A stretch of DNA of 64,000 nt from an uncultured Shewanella sp. (GTDB taxonomy: Bacteria; Pseudomonadota; Gammaproteobacteria; Enterobacterales; Shewanellaceae): assembly GCF_947501665.1 (NCBI RefSeq), contig NZ_CANMWS010000002.1, positions 186,001-250,000 on the forward strand, read 5' to 3'. The stretch's first letter is position 1. Each line of letters starts with the position of its first letter. The position numbers were made by a program, and so were the translations under genes. Shown piece after piece: positions 42,668-52,018 of the stretch. Below the pieces are notes generated by a model that was given only the letters and a program-made list of their open reading frames with translations, was not told the DNA's origin and ran no database searches.

Positions 42668-43636
42668 TTAAAAATGCTCAAATCCACAATGAGTAACGTC
42701 AACATCCTCTCCGTTACACTGTAATTTTAATTGCTCACCGGTTGTGATTTGGCCAATTTTAGCAAATGTCACCCCCGCATGAGCTAACGAGGTTTCTAGT
42801 GCCCCTTTTTGGGATTCAGGCACAGTAAAGAGTAACTCATAATCTTCCCCTCCTGTTAAAGCATAGCTTAAAGCTTGATCATGAGAAATCACACTTTGTA
42901 GAGAGGCGGATAAAGGAACAGTATCAACATCAATTACCGCACCAACATGAGATGCTTTAATGATATGATTGAGATCAGAGACTAAACCATCTGATAAATC
43001 AATCGCACTGGTCGCCAGTTGACGTAAAGATTGACCCGCTAATACGCGAGGAGTGGGGTAATAGTGTCTGTTAATTAAATACGCTTTATCAGCCGCATTC
43101 ACTTCATGTTTTCCACGTAAAATATCCAAACCTAGTGCTGAATCCCCTAAAGTTCCAGTCACATAGATCCAATCTCCATTACGTGCTCCACTGCGGGTTA
43201 ATGCTTGATCTTTGCTGACTTTTCCATTAATGGTAATACAAACACTTCTAGGACCGCGCGTTGTATCCCCACCAATCAAAGACACCCCATAATATTGGGC
43301 TGCTTCAAATAAACCATCACTGAATTCACTCAGCCATGACTCATCAACATCTGGCAAAGTTAATGCCAGCGTCATCCATGCAGGTTCCGCCCCCATTGCC
43401 GCTAAATCAGATAAGTTAACCGCTAATGACTTATAACCCAATGCATGAGCGGGGATATCTTTATAAAAATGCACCCCTTCAACTAAAATATCACAGGATA
43501 TTGCAATCGACTTATTCTCGGTTGCTTCGACTAAAGCACAGTCATCACCAATTCCCAAACTCACATCTCGACGCACAGATGAGCGACTGGTAAAAAAACG
43601 TTCAATTAATTGGAATTCTTTCACAATAGCAATCAC
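42668..43636 (-). CDS. thiL: Thiamine-monophosphate kinase
   Basis: ThiL phosphorylates thiamine phosphate to the active thiamine pyrophosphate. The 322-residue ORF has LGIGDDCALVEATEN, LSDLAAMGAEPAWMTLAL, LIGGDTTRGP and AIDLSDGLVSDLNH. The first codon at 43636 is GTG; a second GTG at 43624 (KEFQLIERFF after the start) fits homologues better and is probably the real start, but neither has a good ribosome-binding site. A terminator separates it from nusB upstream. Confidence 0.95.
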   Translation of the reverse strand: MIAIVKEFQLIERFFTSRSSVRRDVSLGIGDDCALVEATENKSIAISCDILVEGVHFYKDIPAHALGYKSLAVNLSDLAAMGAEPAWMTLALTLPDVDESWLSEFSDGLFEAAQYYGVSLIGGDTTRGPRSVCITINGKVSKDQALTRSGARNGDWIYVTGTLGDSALGLDILRGKHEVNAADKAYLINRHYYPTPRVLAGQSLRQLATSAIDLSDGLVSDLNHIIKASHVGAVIDVDTVPLSASLQSVISHDQALSYALTGGEDYELLFTVPESQKGALETSLAHAGVTFAKIGQITTGEQLKLQCNGEDVDVTHCGFEHF

Positions 43637-43654
43637 ATTTATAAAATCATAGCT

Positions 43655-43685
43655 AAAAAAAACGGTATCCTTAAGATACCGTTTC
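43655..43685 (-). terminator. Intrinsic terminator after nusB
   Basis: On the minus strand AAACGGTATC and GATACCGTTT form a 10-bp stem with a TTAAG loop, followed by TTTTTTTT. It lies directly at the 3' end of nusB, so thiL-pgpA probably depends on read-through or its own promoter. Confidence 0.88.
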
Positions 43686-43688
43686 CGT

Positions 43689-44096
43689 TTATTTTTTACG
43701 TCCCACTAATTTATCAAGTATTCCATTGACAAATTTATGACCGTCTTCAGCACCAAAAGCTTTCGTTAGCTCTATTGCCTCATTTATCGCCACTTTATAG
43801 GGGACATCTTTACGATAAGTTAACTCGAAAGTCGTTAATCGTAAAATGGCTTTTTCAACCGGATCCACTTCTTCAAGTGGACGTTCCAAATGAGGAGCAA
43901 TCAGCTCATCCAATTGGCTTTTCTTCGTCGCAACTCCAGTGAACAACTCACGGAAATAAGCGACATCAACGCCCTCTACAACATGTTCAGTTAAAAATTC
44001 ATGTTCAACATCGGCAACATTATTACCGCTTAATTGCCAAGAATAAATAGCCTGAACGGCTAAACGGCGGGCCTTACGGCGCTCAGAAGGCTTCAT
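43689..44096 (-). CDS. nusB: Transcription antitermination factor NusB
   Basis: NusB with NusE (S10) binds boxA in rRNA leaders. The 135-residue helical protein starts [20 protein letters not shown] and has [35 protein letters not shown], which in parts covers the RNA-binding and NusE contacts. It follows ribH by 15 bp, the conserved ribH-nusB order. Confidence 0.95.
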   Translation of the reverse strand: MKPSERRKARRLAVQAIYSWQLSGNNVADVEHEFLTEHVVEGVDVAYFRELFTGVATKKSQLDELIAPHLERPLEEVDPVEKAILRLTTFELTYRKDVPYKVAINEAIELTKAFGAEDGHKFVNGILDKLVGRKK

Positions 44097-44111
44097 TACT
44101 GGTTCCTAATC

Positions 44112-44591
44112 TTACAACTGTGCTTCAAGTTCTTGCAGAACGTTAACCATTTCAAGCAAACTCAATGCAGCTTCGCCACCTTTATTGCCTGCTTTTGTAC
44201 CAGAACGCTCAATGGCTTGTTCTATGGTATCGGTCGTTAATACGCCAAATGCAACAGGAAGATCATATTCAAGTGCCACTTGAGCTAATCCTTTATTACA
44301 TTCACCTGCAACGAAATCAAAATGGGGAGTACCGCCACGGATCACTGCACCCAATGCAATAATACCATCAAATTTAGCACTTGCCGCAACACGACGAGCC
44401 GCTAAAGGCAGTTCAACAGCACCAGGAACTCGCACTACAGTGATATTCTCATCTGCAACTTGTCCAAAGCGCTTAAGTGTATCCACCGCCCCTTCAAGTA
44501 AACTTTCAACAAGAAAGCTGTTGAAACGCGATATTACAATCGCAACCTTGGCATTTTTTGCTTCGATATTACCTTGCACTACGTTCATCAT
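44112..44591 (-). CDS. ribH: 6,7-dimethyl-8-ribityllumazine synthase
   Basis: RibH condenses DHBP with the pyrimidine from RibD/A to give lumazine, the substrate of RibE. The 159 residues include [33 protein letters not shown] with the catalytic His, and [16 protein letters not shown]. It works between RibBA and RibE, both encoded just upstream. Confidence 0.96.
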   Translation of the reverse strand: MMNVVQGNIEAKNAKVAIVISRFNSFLVESLLEGAVDTLKRFGQVADENITVVRVPGAVELPLAARRVAASAKFDGIIALGAVIRGGTPHFDFVAGECNKGLAQVALEYDLPVAFGVLTTDTIEQAIERSGTKAGNKGGEAALSLLEMVNVLQELEAQL

Positions 44592-44748
44592 TCTACCTAA
44601 ATTTAGCTTAAATTACCCAGCATAAGGGCGGAGAAGGCGGTATCATACCACAGCCACCTTCAGTGATCCTTATGCAATTGATATGAAATTCTCTAACTGG
44701 CTTTTTACAATCCTCAACAACTTAAATCAAGTCTCATGCGAGTAAAAA

Positions 44749-45852
44749 TCAATCAGAAATATAATCTGTCACTTCTAAACCAAAGCCTGAGAGTGAATGA
44801 TAGCGCTTGGGCGAGCTCAACAAACGCATAGTCGTCACGCCAATATCCGCTAAAATTTGTGATCCCACTCCGACGCGTCTTGAGGTACCAGTCCATTTAG
44901 CAGAACTCGGCGCTTGACCGTCATCTTCGGCAGCAAAAGCTTTAACTTTTGCAAGAATATCATCATTGCTTTCATGATCAGCCAATAATACTAACACTCC
45001 CCCCTCTTGTGCAATACGCTGCATTGCTTTATCAAGTGGCCAACTACGCTGCTGATTTCTTTCAGAATACAAAAGATCATTAAAGGTATTTTGCAAATGA
45101 ACACGTACCAAGGTATTGTCCCTTATATCCCCTTTAATCAAGGCATAGTGCAACTGATTGTCGATAGTGTCTTTAAAAGTGATCATTTCAAACTCACCAA
45201 AACGCGTAGGCAATTGGCACTTTTCTTCACGAACAACGGTCGTCTCTTTGGTATTACGATATTCAATTAAATCAGCAATCGTTCCCATTTTGATATCGTG
45301 TTTTTCAGAAAAAACTTCCAAATCTGGACATCTCGCCATCGTGCCATCTTCATTCAAGATCTCAACAATCACCCCCGAAGGTTCAAACCCTGCTAAACGA
45401 GCTAAATCACAACCCGCTTCAGTGTGACCGGCACGAATGAGGACGCCTCCTTCTTGTGCCATTAAAGGAAAAATATGCCCAGGTTGAACTAAATCCGCCG
45501 CTTTGGCCTCCTGTGCAACAGCCGCTTTAACAGTCACAGCTCGGTCTTGGGCAGAAATGCCCGTCGTGACACCTTCAGCAGCTTCTATTGATACAGTGAA
45601 GTTAGTCGAGAACTGAGCATTGTTATTACTGACCATCAAAGGCAGGTTTAACTGTTTGCAACGTGCCTCAGTCAATGTTTGACAAATCAGCCCTCTACCG
45701 TATGTGGCCATAAAATTGATCGCTTCAGGTGTCACGCAATCGGCAGCCATAATAAGATCGCCTTCATTTTCACGGTCTTCGTCATCCATGAGGATCACCA
45801 TTTTTCCGAGACGAATATCTTCGATGATCTCTTCTATACTGTGTAATGCCAT
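44749..45852 (-). CDS. ribBA: 3,4-dihydroxy-2-butanone 4-phosphate synthase with GTP-cyclohydrolase-like domain
   Basis: The N-terminal half (about residues 1-200) is a full DHBP synthase with [17 protein letters not shown] and [15 protein letters not shown]. The C-terminal half has the RibA fold but lacks its zinc cysteines: where RibA reads HSECLTGD, this protein reads [14 protein letters not shown] cyclohydrolase II activity is therefore unlikely, and a separate ribA elsewhere is expected. Such RibB proteins with an inactive RibA-like tail are known in gammaproteobacteria. No FMN riboswitch is seen upstream. Confidence 0.93.
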   Translation of the reverse strand: MALHSIEEIIEDIRLGKMVILMDDEDRENEGDLIMAADCVTPEAINFMATYGRGLICQTLTEARCKQLNLPLMVSNNNAQFSTNFTVSIEAAEGVTTGISAQDRAVTVKAAVAQEAKAADLVQPGHIFPLMAQEGGVLIRAGHTEAGCDLARLAGFEPSGVIVEILNEDGTMARCPDLEVFSEKHDIKMGTIADLIEYRNTKETTVVREEKCQLPTRFGEFEMITFKDTIDNQLHYALIKGDIRDNTLVRVHLQNTFNDLLYSERNQQRSWPLDKAMQRIAQEGGVLVLLADHESNDDILAKVKAFAAEDDGQAPSSAKWTGTSRRVGVGSQILADIGVTTMRLLSSPKRYHSLSGFGLEVTDYISD

Positions 45853-45993
45853 TAGTCGAACCTTATCGTTATTTAGCCACGAAACAACAAAGCGTTATTC
45901 TCTATCTTCACGATATTAATAATCTCTCATCGCCGTAGACCAGTCATTAAAAATACAATGTCTATTGCAAATACTTAATTTGCTATACTGTTA

Positions 45994-46653
45994 CTATCTT
46001 AAAAAACCTGAGCGAGCCAATAAGTCCATCGTCACGCCCTCATTTTCTTGCCCATTATCGCCGCTAAATTGCATGAGTCTTTCCAAATGCCGAGCAATCA
46101 GATCCACTTCCAAGTTCACACTTTCCCCCACTTTTAAATCAATAAGTGTGGTTTCTTCAGCGGTATGAGGCACTATCGTTAAGCGAAAATCATGCTCAGT
46201 GACTTCATTAACCGTTAAACTCACACCATCGATGGTAATGGATCCTTTATGAGCAATATAGCGAGAAAGCCCCTTTGGCGCATTCAACCAAAATTCAATT
46301 GCTTGCCCCCTAAACAGCCTATCTTTGACTAGAGCCATACCATCCACGTGACCACTGACCATATGACCGCCTAAACGTGTCGTGGGCGTCACCGCTTTTT
46401 CAAGATTCACTTTTTGACCCACTTGATAGCGAGAAAAGCCGGTTAATGCCACAGTCTCAGCGGATATATCAGCAACATAACCATCATCTAAGCACTCTAC
46501 AACCGTTAAACAAACACCGTTAGTGGCAATACTGTCGCCTAACTTCACATCACTTAAATCAAGCTGACCACTGGCGACAGTGAGACGAATATCATCACCG
46601 CGACGTGCTATTTTTCGCAATGTTCCTACGGATTCTATAATTCCAGTAAACAT
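45994..46653 (-). CDS. ribE: Riboflavin synthase, alpha subunit
   Basis: RibE dismutates two lumazines to riboflavin. From ATG 46653 (MFTGIIESVGTLRKI) the protein has 219 residues in two lumazine-binding repeats; the first carries ATNGVCLTV, the second GSITIDGVSLTVNEV, with GGHMVSGHVDG between them. The earlier in-frame ATG adds only MID and is not conserved. It lies between ribD and ribBA. Confidence 0.96.
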   Translation of the reverse strand: MFTGIIESVGTLRKIARRGDDIRLTVASGQLDLSDVKLGDSIATNGVCLTVVECLDDGYVADISAETVALTGFSRYQVGQKVNLEKAVTPTTRLGGHMVSGHVDGMALVKDRLFRGQAIEFWLNAPKGLSRYIAHKGSITIDGVSLTVNEVTEHDFRLTIVPHTAEETTLIDLKVGESVNLEVDLIARHLERLMQFSGDNGQENEGVTMDLLARSGFLR

Positions 46654-46713
46654 ATCAATCACTCAGTTTCCAGATAAACGCATCATTGAGATAAACATCA
46701 TGGCTATCTGTCA

Positions 46714-47832
46714 TTATCCTAATTTCAGTGTAAGGCGAGTATCCGCCCCTACTTTTCGCTCATCGATTAATGTCATTGAGGGCAACATTGCCATTGAACC
46801 ATATTCAGGTAAGGATAATAAATTACGTCCTTTATCCCCTAAAATTTTAATGGCTTGATAAAGTACAAGTTCATCAGCTAAGCCTTCAGCCATAAACGCC
46901 CCCGCTAAGGTTGCCCCCGCTTCAATCAACACGCTATGGCATAAGGTGTTCAAATGCTCTAATAATTTCGCTAAATCTACTCGCCCGTCAATAGCAGGTA
47001 ACAGTAAATGACTCACATGCTCAGGCCAACTTTGAATAACATCATCAGGGTAAGTAGCACAAGAAACTAATAAAATAGGGCTTGGAATATCAAATAATGC
47101 CATTTTGCCTGGTAATCTTGCTCGACTGTCCAATATCACACGAATAGGCTGTATAAGATCATCTTCCAATAAAGTGTCTGTTAATACCCCCAATTCATGG
47201 TAACGGATATTTAAGCTTGGATTATCAGCTAAAACGGTTTCAATGCCTGTCACCAAAGCACCATGTCTTGCTCTAAGCCTTTGGACATCACGGCGAGACT
47301 CTGCGCCTGTGATCCATTTCGATATACCATTAGACAATGCCGTTTTACCGTCTAAGCTCGCCGCTAATTTCACTGTCACCCAAGGTAACTTTTTAGCCAT
47401 CGACTTCATAAAACCTTTATTGAGTTTTATCGCCTCTGTGGCCAATAAGCCCACTGAAACGTTAATGCCTGCCTCTTTTAGCATCGCAATGCCGCGTCCT
47501 TTTACTTGCGGATTAGGATCCTCTGTCGCAACAACAACTCTCACCACCCCAGCTTGGATTAATCCAAGTGCACAAGGTGGCGTTCGGCCATAGTGACTAC
47601 AAGGTTCTAATGTGACATAAGCAGTGCAGCCTTTGGCTTTAGCGCCTGCTTGAGCCAAAGCATGAACTTCTGCATGAGGGCCACCTGCCTTGATATGATA
47701 TCCTTCTCCTATCACTTCGTCACCCAGCGTCAATACACAACCCACATTTGGGTTAGGACTGGTTGTATACATGCCTTTTCGTGCCAACGTTAATGCACGA
47801 TTCATCATCTTAATATCTTGAATAGACCACAT
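46714..47832 (-). CDS. ribD: Bifunctional pyrimidine deaminase/reductase RibD
   Basis: RibD deaminates and then reduces the pyrimidine intermediate of riboflavin synthesis. In 372 residues, the N-terminal deaminase has the zinc motifs HAEVHAL and EPCSHYGRTPPCALGL; the C-terminal NADPH-dependent reductase begins about residue 148 (PWVTVKLAASLDGKTAL). nrdR lies 111 bp upstream in the same direction, the conserved nrdR-ribD order. Confidence 0.96.
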   Translation of the reverse strand: MWSIQDIKMMNRALTLARKGMYTTSPNPNVGCVLTLGDEVIGEGYHIKAGGPHAEVHALAQAGAKAKGCTAYVTLEPCSHYGRTPPCALGLIQAGVVRVVVATEDPNPQVKGRGIAMLKEAGINVSVGLLATEAIKLNKGFMKSMAKKLPWVTVKLAASLDGKTALSNGISKWITGAESRRDVQRLRARHGALVTGIETVLADNPSLNIRYHELGVLTDTLLEDDLIQPIRVILDSRARLPGKMALFDIPSPILLVSCATYPDDVIQSWPEHVSHLLLPAIDGRVDLAKLLEHLNTLCHSVLIEAGATLAGAFMAEGLADELVLYQAIKILGDKGRNLLSLPEYGSMAMLPSMTLIDERKVGADTRLTLKLG

Positions 47833-47943
47833 TTTTTATCCATGTCGTAAACCCATACGCAAAGATAATTAACGAATGAGTATCAAAGTTTACCTTAAGC
47901 ACAATGACCGTTATTTATCCCTAACAACTTTATCTCACCGTAC

Positions 47944-48393
47944 TCATTTTTGTAATTTGGCGATAGCATCACCAAATTCAGATACATCTTCAAACGCTCT
48001 ATAAACAGAAGCGAAACGAATATACGCCACCTTGTCCAAATCCACCAGCTGATCCATCATCAAGTTACCTATCATTTGCGAGTTTATTTCTCGCTCACCA
48101 GTCGCCCGTAAAGTCGACTTAATTTGAGTGATCGATTTTTCAATTTGATCCATTGATACGGGTCTTTTCTCAACCGATCTCAACATACCGGCTCTTAGCT
48201 TTTCTTCATCAAATGGCTGACGACTTCCATCTTGTTTCACGACACGAGGCATCACCAGCTCGGCGCCTTCAAATGTCGTATATCTCTCATGGCATTTAAC
48301 ACATTCTCGGCGGCGACGCACTTGATGGCCATCCGCAACCAATCGTGAATCAATGACCTTTGTGTCAGTTGCGCTACAAAATGGACAATGCAT
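47944..48393 (-). CDS. nrdR: Transcriptional repressor NrdR
   Basis: NrdR represses ribonucleotide reductase genes by sensing ATP/dATP. The 149-residue protein has an N-terminal zinc ribbon ([17 protein letters not shown] ... [12 protein letters not shown]) and an ATP-cone domain ([20 protein letters not shown]). It stands between glyA and ribD. Confidence 0.97.
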   Translation of the reverse strand: MHCPFCSATDTKVIDSRLVADGHQVRRRRECVKCHERYTTFEGAELVMPRVVKQDGSRQPFDEEKLRAGMLRSVEKRPVSMDQIEKSITQIKSTLRATGEREINSQMIGNLMMDQLVDLDKVAYIRFASVYRAFEDVSEFGDAIAKLQK

Positions 48394-48449
48394 TCAAGCC
48401 TCCTGCCTATTAACAATCTAAATACATCGGCTTATCAGCCGCGTTAAGT

Positions 48450-48477
48450 AAAAAAATAGCCGCATGAATGCGGCTAC
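48450..48477 (-). terminator. Intrinsic terminator after glyA
   Basis: On the minus strand TAGCCGCAT and ATGCGGCTA form a perfect 9-bp stem with a 2-base centre, followed by TTTTTTT. It lies 45 bp after the glyA stop. Confidence 0.9.
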
Positions 48478-48522
48478 ATTAGTTTACCTTATTTACGGTA
48501 CTTATTTAACCATTAAAGCGAC

Positions 48523-49779
48523 TTAACCATAAACCGGAAACTGCGAGCATAATTCAATCACTTGTTTCTTGACACGCTCAATTGTCGCCGTATTACTGAT
48601 ATCATCTAAAATATCACACATCCAATGAGTCAATTCTACCGCTTGGGCTTCTTTAAAACCACGGCGAGTAATAGCTGGAGAACCTATTCGCAAACCTGAC
48701 GTCACAAAAGGTGAACGAGGATCGTTAGGGACTGAATTTTTGTTTACCGTAATATTGGCTAATCCCAGCGCCGCATCAGCATCTTTACCGGTCATATCTT
48801 TACTGATCAAATCAAGTAAGAATAAATGGTTATCTGTTCCACCCGATACCACATTAAATCCACGTTCAATAAAAGTATTGGCCATTGCTTGTGCGTTAAC
48901 CACCACTTGTTTTTGATAAACGGTAAATTCAGGCGCTAACGCTTCTTTGAATGCCACGGCTTTTGCTGCAATCACATGCATCAAAGGCCCGCCTTGACCA
49001 CCAGGAAATACAGCAGAGTTTAATTTTTTATAAATCGCTTCATCATCAATAGCAGATAAAATTAATCCACCACGAGGGCCAGCTAATGTTTTGTGTGTTG
49101 TTGTCGTGACAACATGGGCATGGGGAAGCGGGCTAGGATAAATACCTGCAGCCACTAAACCCGCAACATGCGCCATATCAACAAATAAATAGGCACCCAC
49201 TTTATCGGCTATTTCGCGAAATTTCGCCCAATCGATAATGCCAGAATACGCACTAAAGCCACCGATGATCATCTTAGGCTTGTGTTCAACCGCCAGACGT
49301 TCAATTTCGGCGTAATCAATTTTCCCTGTCGTTTCATCAATGCCATATTGAACGGCATTATACAGTTTGCCAGAAAAGCTTACGTGAGAACCATGCGTTA
49401 AATGGCCCCCATGAGCAAGACTCATGCCTAATACAGTATCGCCACCTTCAAGTAATGACATAAAAACAGCTGAATTCGCTTGTGAACCAGAGTGAGGCTG
49501 CACATTGGCATAGGTTGCACCAAATAATTCTTTGGCGCGTGAAATGGCAAGCTCTTCAGCAATATCAACATACTCACAACCACCATAGTAACGTTTACCA
49601 GGATAGCCTTCAGCATATTTATTCGTTAACTGTGAACCTTGTGCTTCAAGCACACGAGGGCTTGCATAGTTTTCAGAAGCAATAAGCTCAATATGCTCTT
49701 CTTGACGACGCGTTTCATTTTCGATGGCTTGAAATAATTGTGGGTCGAAATCCGCAATATTCATGTCTCTTCTCAGCAT
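48523..49779 (-). CDS. glyA: Serine hydroxymethyltransferase
   Basis: GlyA converts serine and tetrahydrofolate to glycine and 5,10-methylene-THF with PLP. The 418-residue protein shows [18 protein letters not shown], the [18 protein letters not shown] block and the PLP lysine in [25 protein letters not shown] is a normal start for the marine branch. The single gene has its own terminator. Confidence 0.97.
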   Translation of the reverse strand: MLRRDMNIADFDPQLFQAIENETRRQEEHIELIASENYASPRVLEAQGSQLTNKYAEGYPGKRYYGGCEYVDIAEELAISRAKELFGATYANVQPHSGSQANSAVFMSLLEGGDTVLGMSLAHGGHLTHGSHVSFSGKLYNAVQYGIDETTGKIDYAEIERLAVEHKPKMIIGGFSAYSGIIDWAKFREIADKVGAYLFVDMAHVAGLVAAGIYPSPLPHAHVVTTTTHKTLAGPRGGLILSAIDDEAIYKKLNSAVFPGGQGGPLMHVIAAKAVAFKEALAPEFTVYQKQVVVNAQAMANTFIERGFNVVSGGTDNHLFLLDLISKDMTGKDADAALGLANITVNKNSVPNDPRSPFVTSGLRIGSPAITRRGFKEAQAVELTHWMCDILDDISNTATIERVKKQVIELCSQFPVYG

Positions 49780-50206
49780 TACTCACTCCAGCTGTCAATT
49801 CTCTTGATAGGGTTGCGCGCTATTCTACTCCGCAATTGAACACAATCCCAGTCTTTACACATGAAAATACCTTAGAGTTAACCTGATTTAGATTCAAGTT
49901 GTGTATCAAATAACAAACTCAATATTCTTATCAAAAAACAATGGGGTGTTTTAGCTATTTCATCAAAAAAAACAGCTAATAAAGAATATAAATAAACACA
50001 ATAAAATTAAATAATTAATATCAAATAATACCATTTAATAACTAAAAATAAATAAAGACAGATAAGCAATACAACATCATTCACCTCACATCGTTCAAAA
50101 ATCATTGAGGCTCATCTTACTCGTCCCTTTTTTAAGCGGTACTTGAGTCCGTCCTTATCAGTATGAGAAGATGATATGATTACTCTTTCATTACCATGGA
50201 ACTCAA
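49780..50206. other. glyA-ettA divergent intergenic region
   Basis: A 427-bp divergent spacer with a very AT-rich centre (about 49960-50070). It contains no ORF or repeat. It should hold both promoters; no PurR or MetR site was recognised by eye. Confidence 0.4.
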
Positions 50207-51874
50207 ATGGCTCAGTTTGTCTATAGCATGCTGCGGGTCGGTAAAATTGTCCCCCCAAAAAAACAAATTCTTAAAGATATTTCCCTTAGCTTTTATCCTG
50301 GCGCCAAGATTGGTGTCTTAGGTCTCAATGGATCGGGTAAATCCACCTTATTAAAAATCATGGCAGGACTCGACACCGAAATCGAAGGTGAAGCCCGCCC
50401 CATGCAAGATCTTAAAATTGGCTACTTACCCCAAGAGCCTAAACTGGATCCTGAACAAACGGTTCGAGAAGCCGTTGAAGAAGCGGTGTCAGTGGCCAAG
50501 AATGCGCTCACTCGCCTTGATGAGGTTTATGCACTCTATGCTGAACCTGACGCCGATTTTGATGCCCTTGCCAAAGAGCAAGGTCAACTCGAAGCCATTA
50601 TTCAAGCTCAAGATGCCCATAATTTAGATAATGCATTAGAGCGTGCAGCCAATGCACTTCGATTACCTGACTGGGATGAGAAAATTGCCGTTCTATCAGG
50701 GGGAGAGCGTCGCCGCGTCGCAATTTGTCGTCTGTTACTCGAACGTCCAGACATGTTATTACTCGATGAACCGACTAACCATTTGGATGCAGAATCCGTT
50801 GCTTGGTTAGAGCGCTTCTTACAAGATTACACTGGTACCGTCGTCGCCATTACCCACGATAGGTATTTCTTAGACAATGCAGCGGGGTGGATTTTAGAAC
50901 TGGATCGTGGTGAAGGCATCCCTTGGGAAGGAAATTACTCCTCATGGCTTGAGCAAAAAGATGCCCGTTTACAACAAGAGTCTGCCACCGAAAGCGCCCG
51001 CCAAAAAACCATTCAAAAAGAACTTGAATGGGTACGTCAAGGCAGTAAAGGTCGCCAATCGAAAGGCAAAGCACGTATGGCACGCTTTGAAGAATTGAAC
51101 ACCAATGATTACCAAAAACGAAATGAAACCAATGAACTATTTATTCCACCAGGGCCACGTCTTGGGGATAAAGTCATTGAAGTGACCAACTTGACAAAAT
51201 CCTATGGCGATCGCGTCCTGATTGATGATTTAAGTTTCTCTGTTCCTAAAGGGGCCATCGTTGGCATTATCGGCGCTAACGGCGCAGGTAAATCCACTTT
51301 ATTTAAAATGATCTCTGGCACTGAAGCGCCTGATAGCGGCAGCGTTGAACTGGGCACATCAGTGCAAATCGCCTCTGTTGAGCAGTTCCGTGATTCCATG
51401 AATGATAAAAATACGGTGTGGCAAGAAATCTCTGATGGGCAAGATATTATGCGCATTAATAATACCGAGATCCCAAGCCGCGCTTATGTCGGACGCTTTA
51501 ACTTCAGAGGTGGAGACCAACAAAAAATTATCGGTACTCTTTCGGGGGGCGAACGTAACCGAGTGCATTTAGCCAAACTGCTACAAGCGGGCGGTAATGT
51601 ATTATTACTCGATGAGCCAACCAATGACTTAGATGTTGAAACCTTAAGGGCACTGGAAGAGGCATTATTAGAGTTTCCTGGCTGCGCGATGGTGATTTCG
51701 CATGACCGTTGGTTCCTTGACAGAATCGCCACTCATATCCTCGATTATCGAGATGAAGGTCAAGTCAACTTCTATGAAGGCAATTACACCGAATATTCTG
51801 CTTGGTTAAAAGAGACCATGGGGACCGATGTGGTTGAACCTCATCGTCTTCGCTATAAGCGCATGAGTAAGTAA
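50207..51874 (+). CDS. ettA: Energy-dependent translational throttle protein EttA (ABC-F)
   Basis: EttA is an ABC-F ATPase that binds the ribosomal E site and gates the first elongation steps according to ATP/ADP. The 555-residue protein has two ABC cassettes: Walker A GLNGSGKST and GANGAGKST, signatures LSGGERRR and LSGGERNR, and the arm/linker region with EWVRQGSKGRQSKGKARMARFEE in parts. There are no membrane segments. An inverted repeat (51885-51894 with 51915-51924) follows the stop. Confidence 0.97.
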   Translation: MAQFVYSMLRVGKIVPPKKQILKDISLSFYPGAKIGVLGLNGSGKSTLLKIMAGLDTEIEGEARPMQDLKIGYLPQEPKLDPEQTVREAVEEAVSVAKNALTRLDEVYALYAEPDADFDALAKEQGQLEAIIQAQDAHNLDNALERAANALRLPDWDEKIAVLSGGERRRVAICRLLLERPDMLLLDEPTNHLDAESVAWLERFLQDYTGTVVAITHDRYFLDNAAGWILELDRGEGIPWEGNYSSWLEQKDARLQQESATESARQKTIQKELEWVRQGSKGRQSKGKARMARFEELNTNDYQKRNETNELFIPPGPRLGDKVIEVTNLTKSYGDRVLIDDLSFSVPKGAIVGIIGANGAGKSTLFKMISGTEAPDSGSVELGTSVQIASVEQFRDSMNDKNTVWQEISDGQDIMRINNTEIPSRAYVGRFNFRGGDQQKIIGTLSGGERNRVHLAKLLQAGGNVLLLDEPTNDLDVETLRALEEALLEFPGCAMVISHDRWFLDRIATHILDYRDEGQVNFYEGNYTEYSAWLKETMGTDVVEPHRLRYKRMSK

Positions 51875-51884
51875 AGCGTTAAAA

Positions 51885-51924
51885 GCCGCAATAACGCGCT
51901 ATCTTGTATAGGCTTTATTGCGGC
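51885..51924. terminator. Weak hairpin between ettA and sulfatase gene
   Basis: GCCGCAATAA and TTATTGCGGC can pair (10 bp) across a 20-nt loop. There is no U-run. It lies between convergent genes and may stabilise the ettA 3' end. Confidence 0.4.
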
Positions 51925-52018
51925 AACATCACACTGACCAAAATCAAAACCAATCATAGAAAAAGTATTAACCTTCACTATACTGCTGTTTTTTAACTTT
52001 AATTATATCGAAATGGCA

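Noticed and set aside
44592..45993. FMN riboswitch near the rib genes
   Set aside because: I looked for the conserved RFN element segments upstream of ribH, ribBA and ribE and did not see them.
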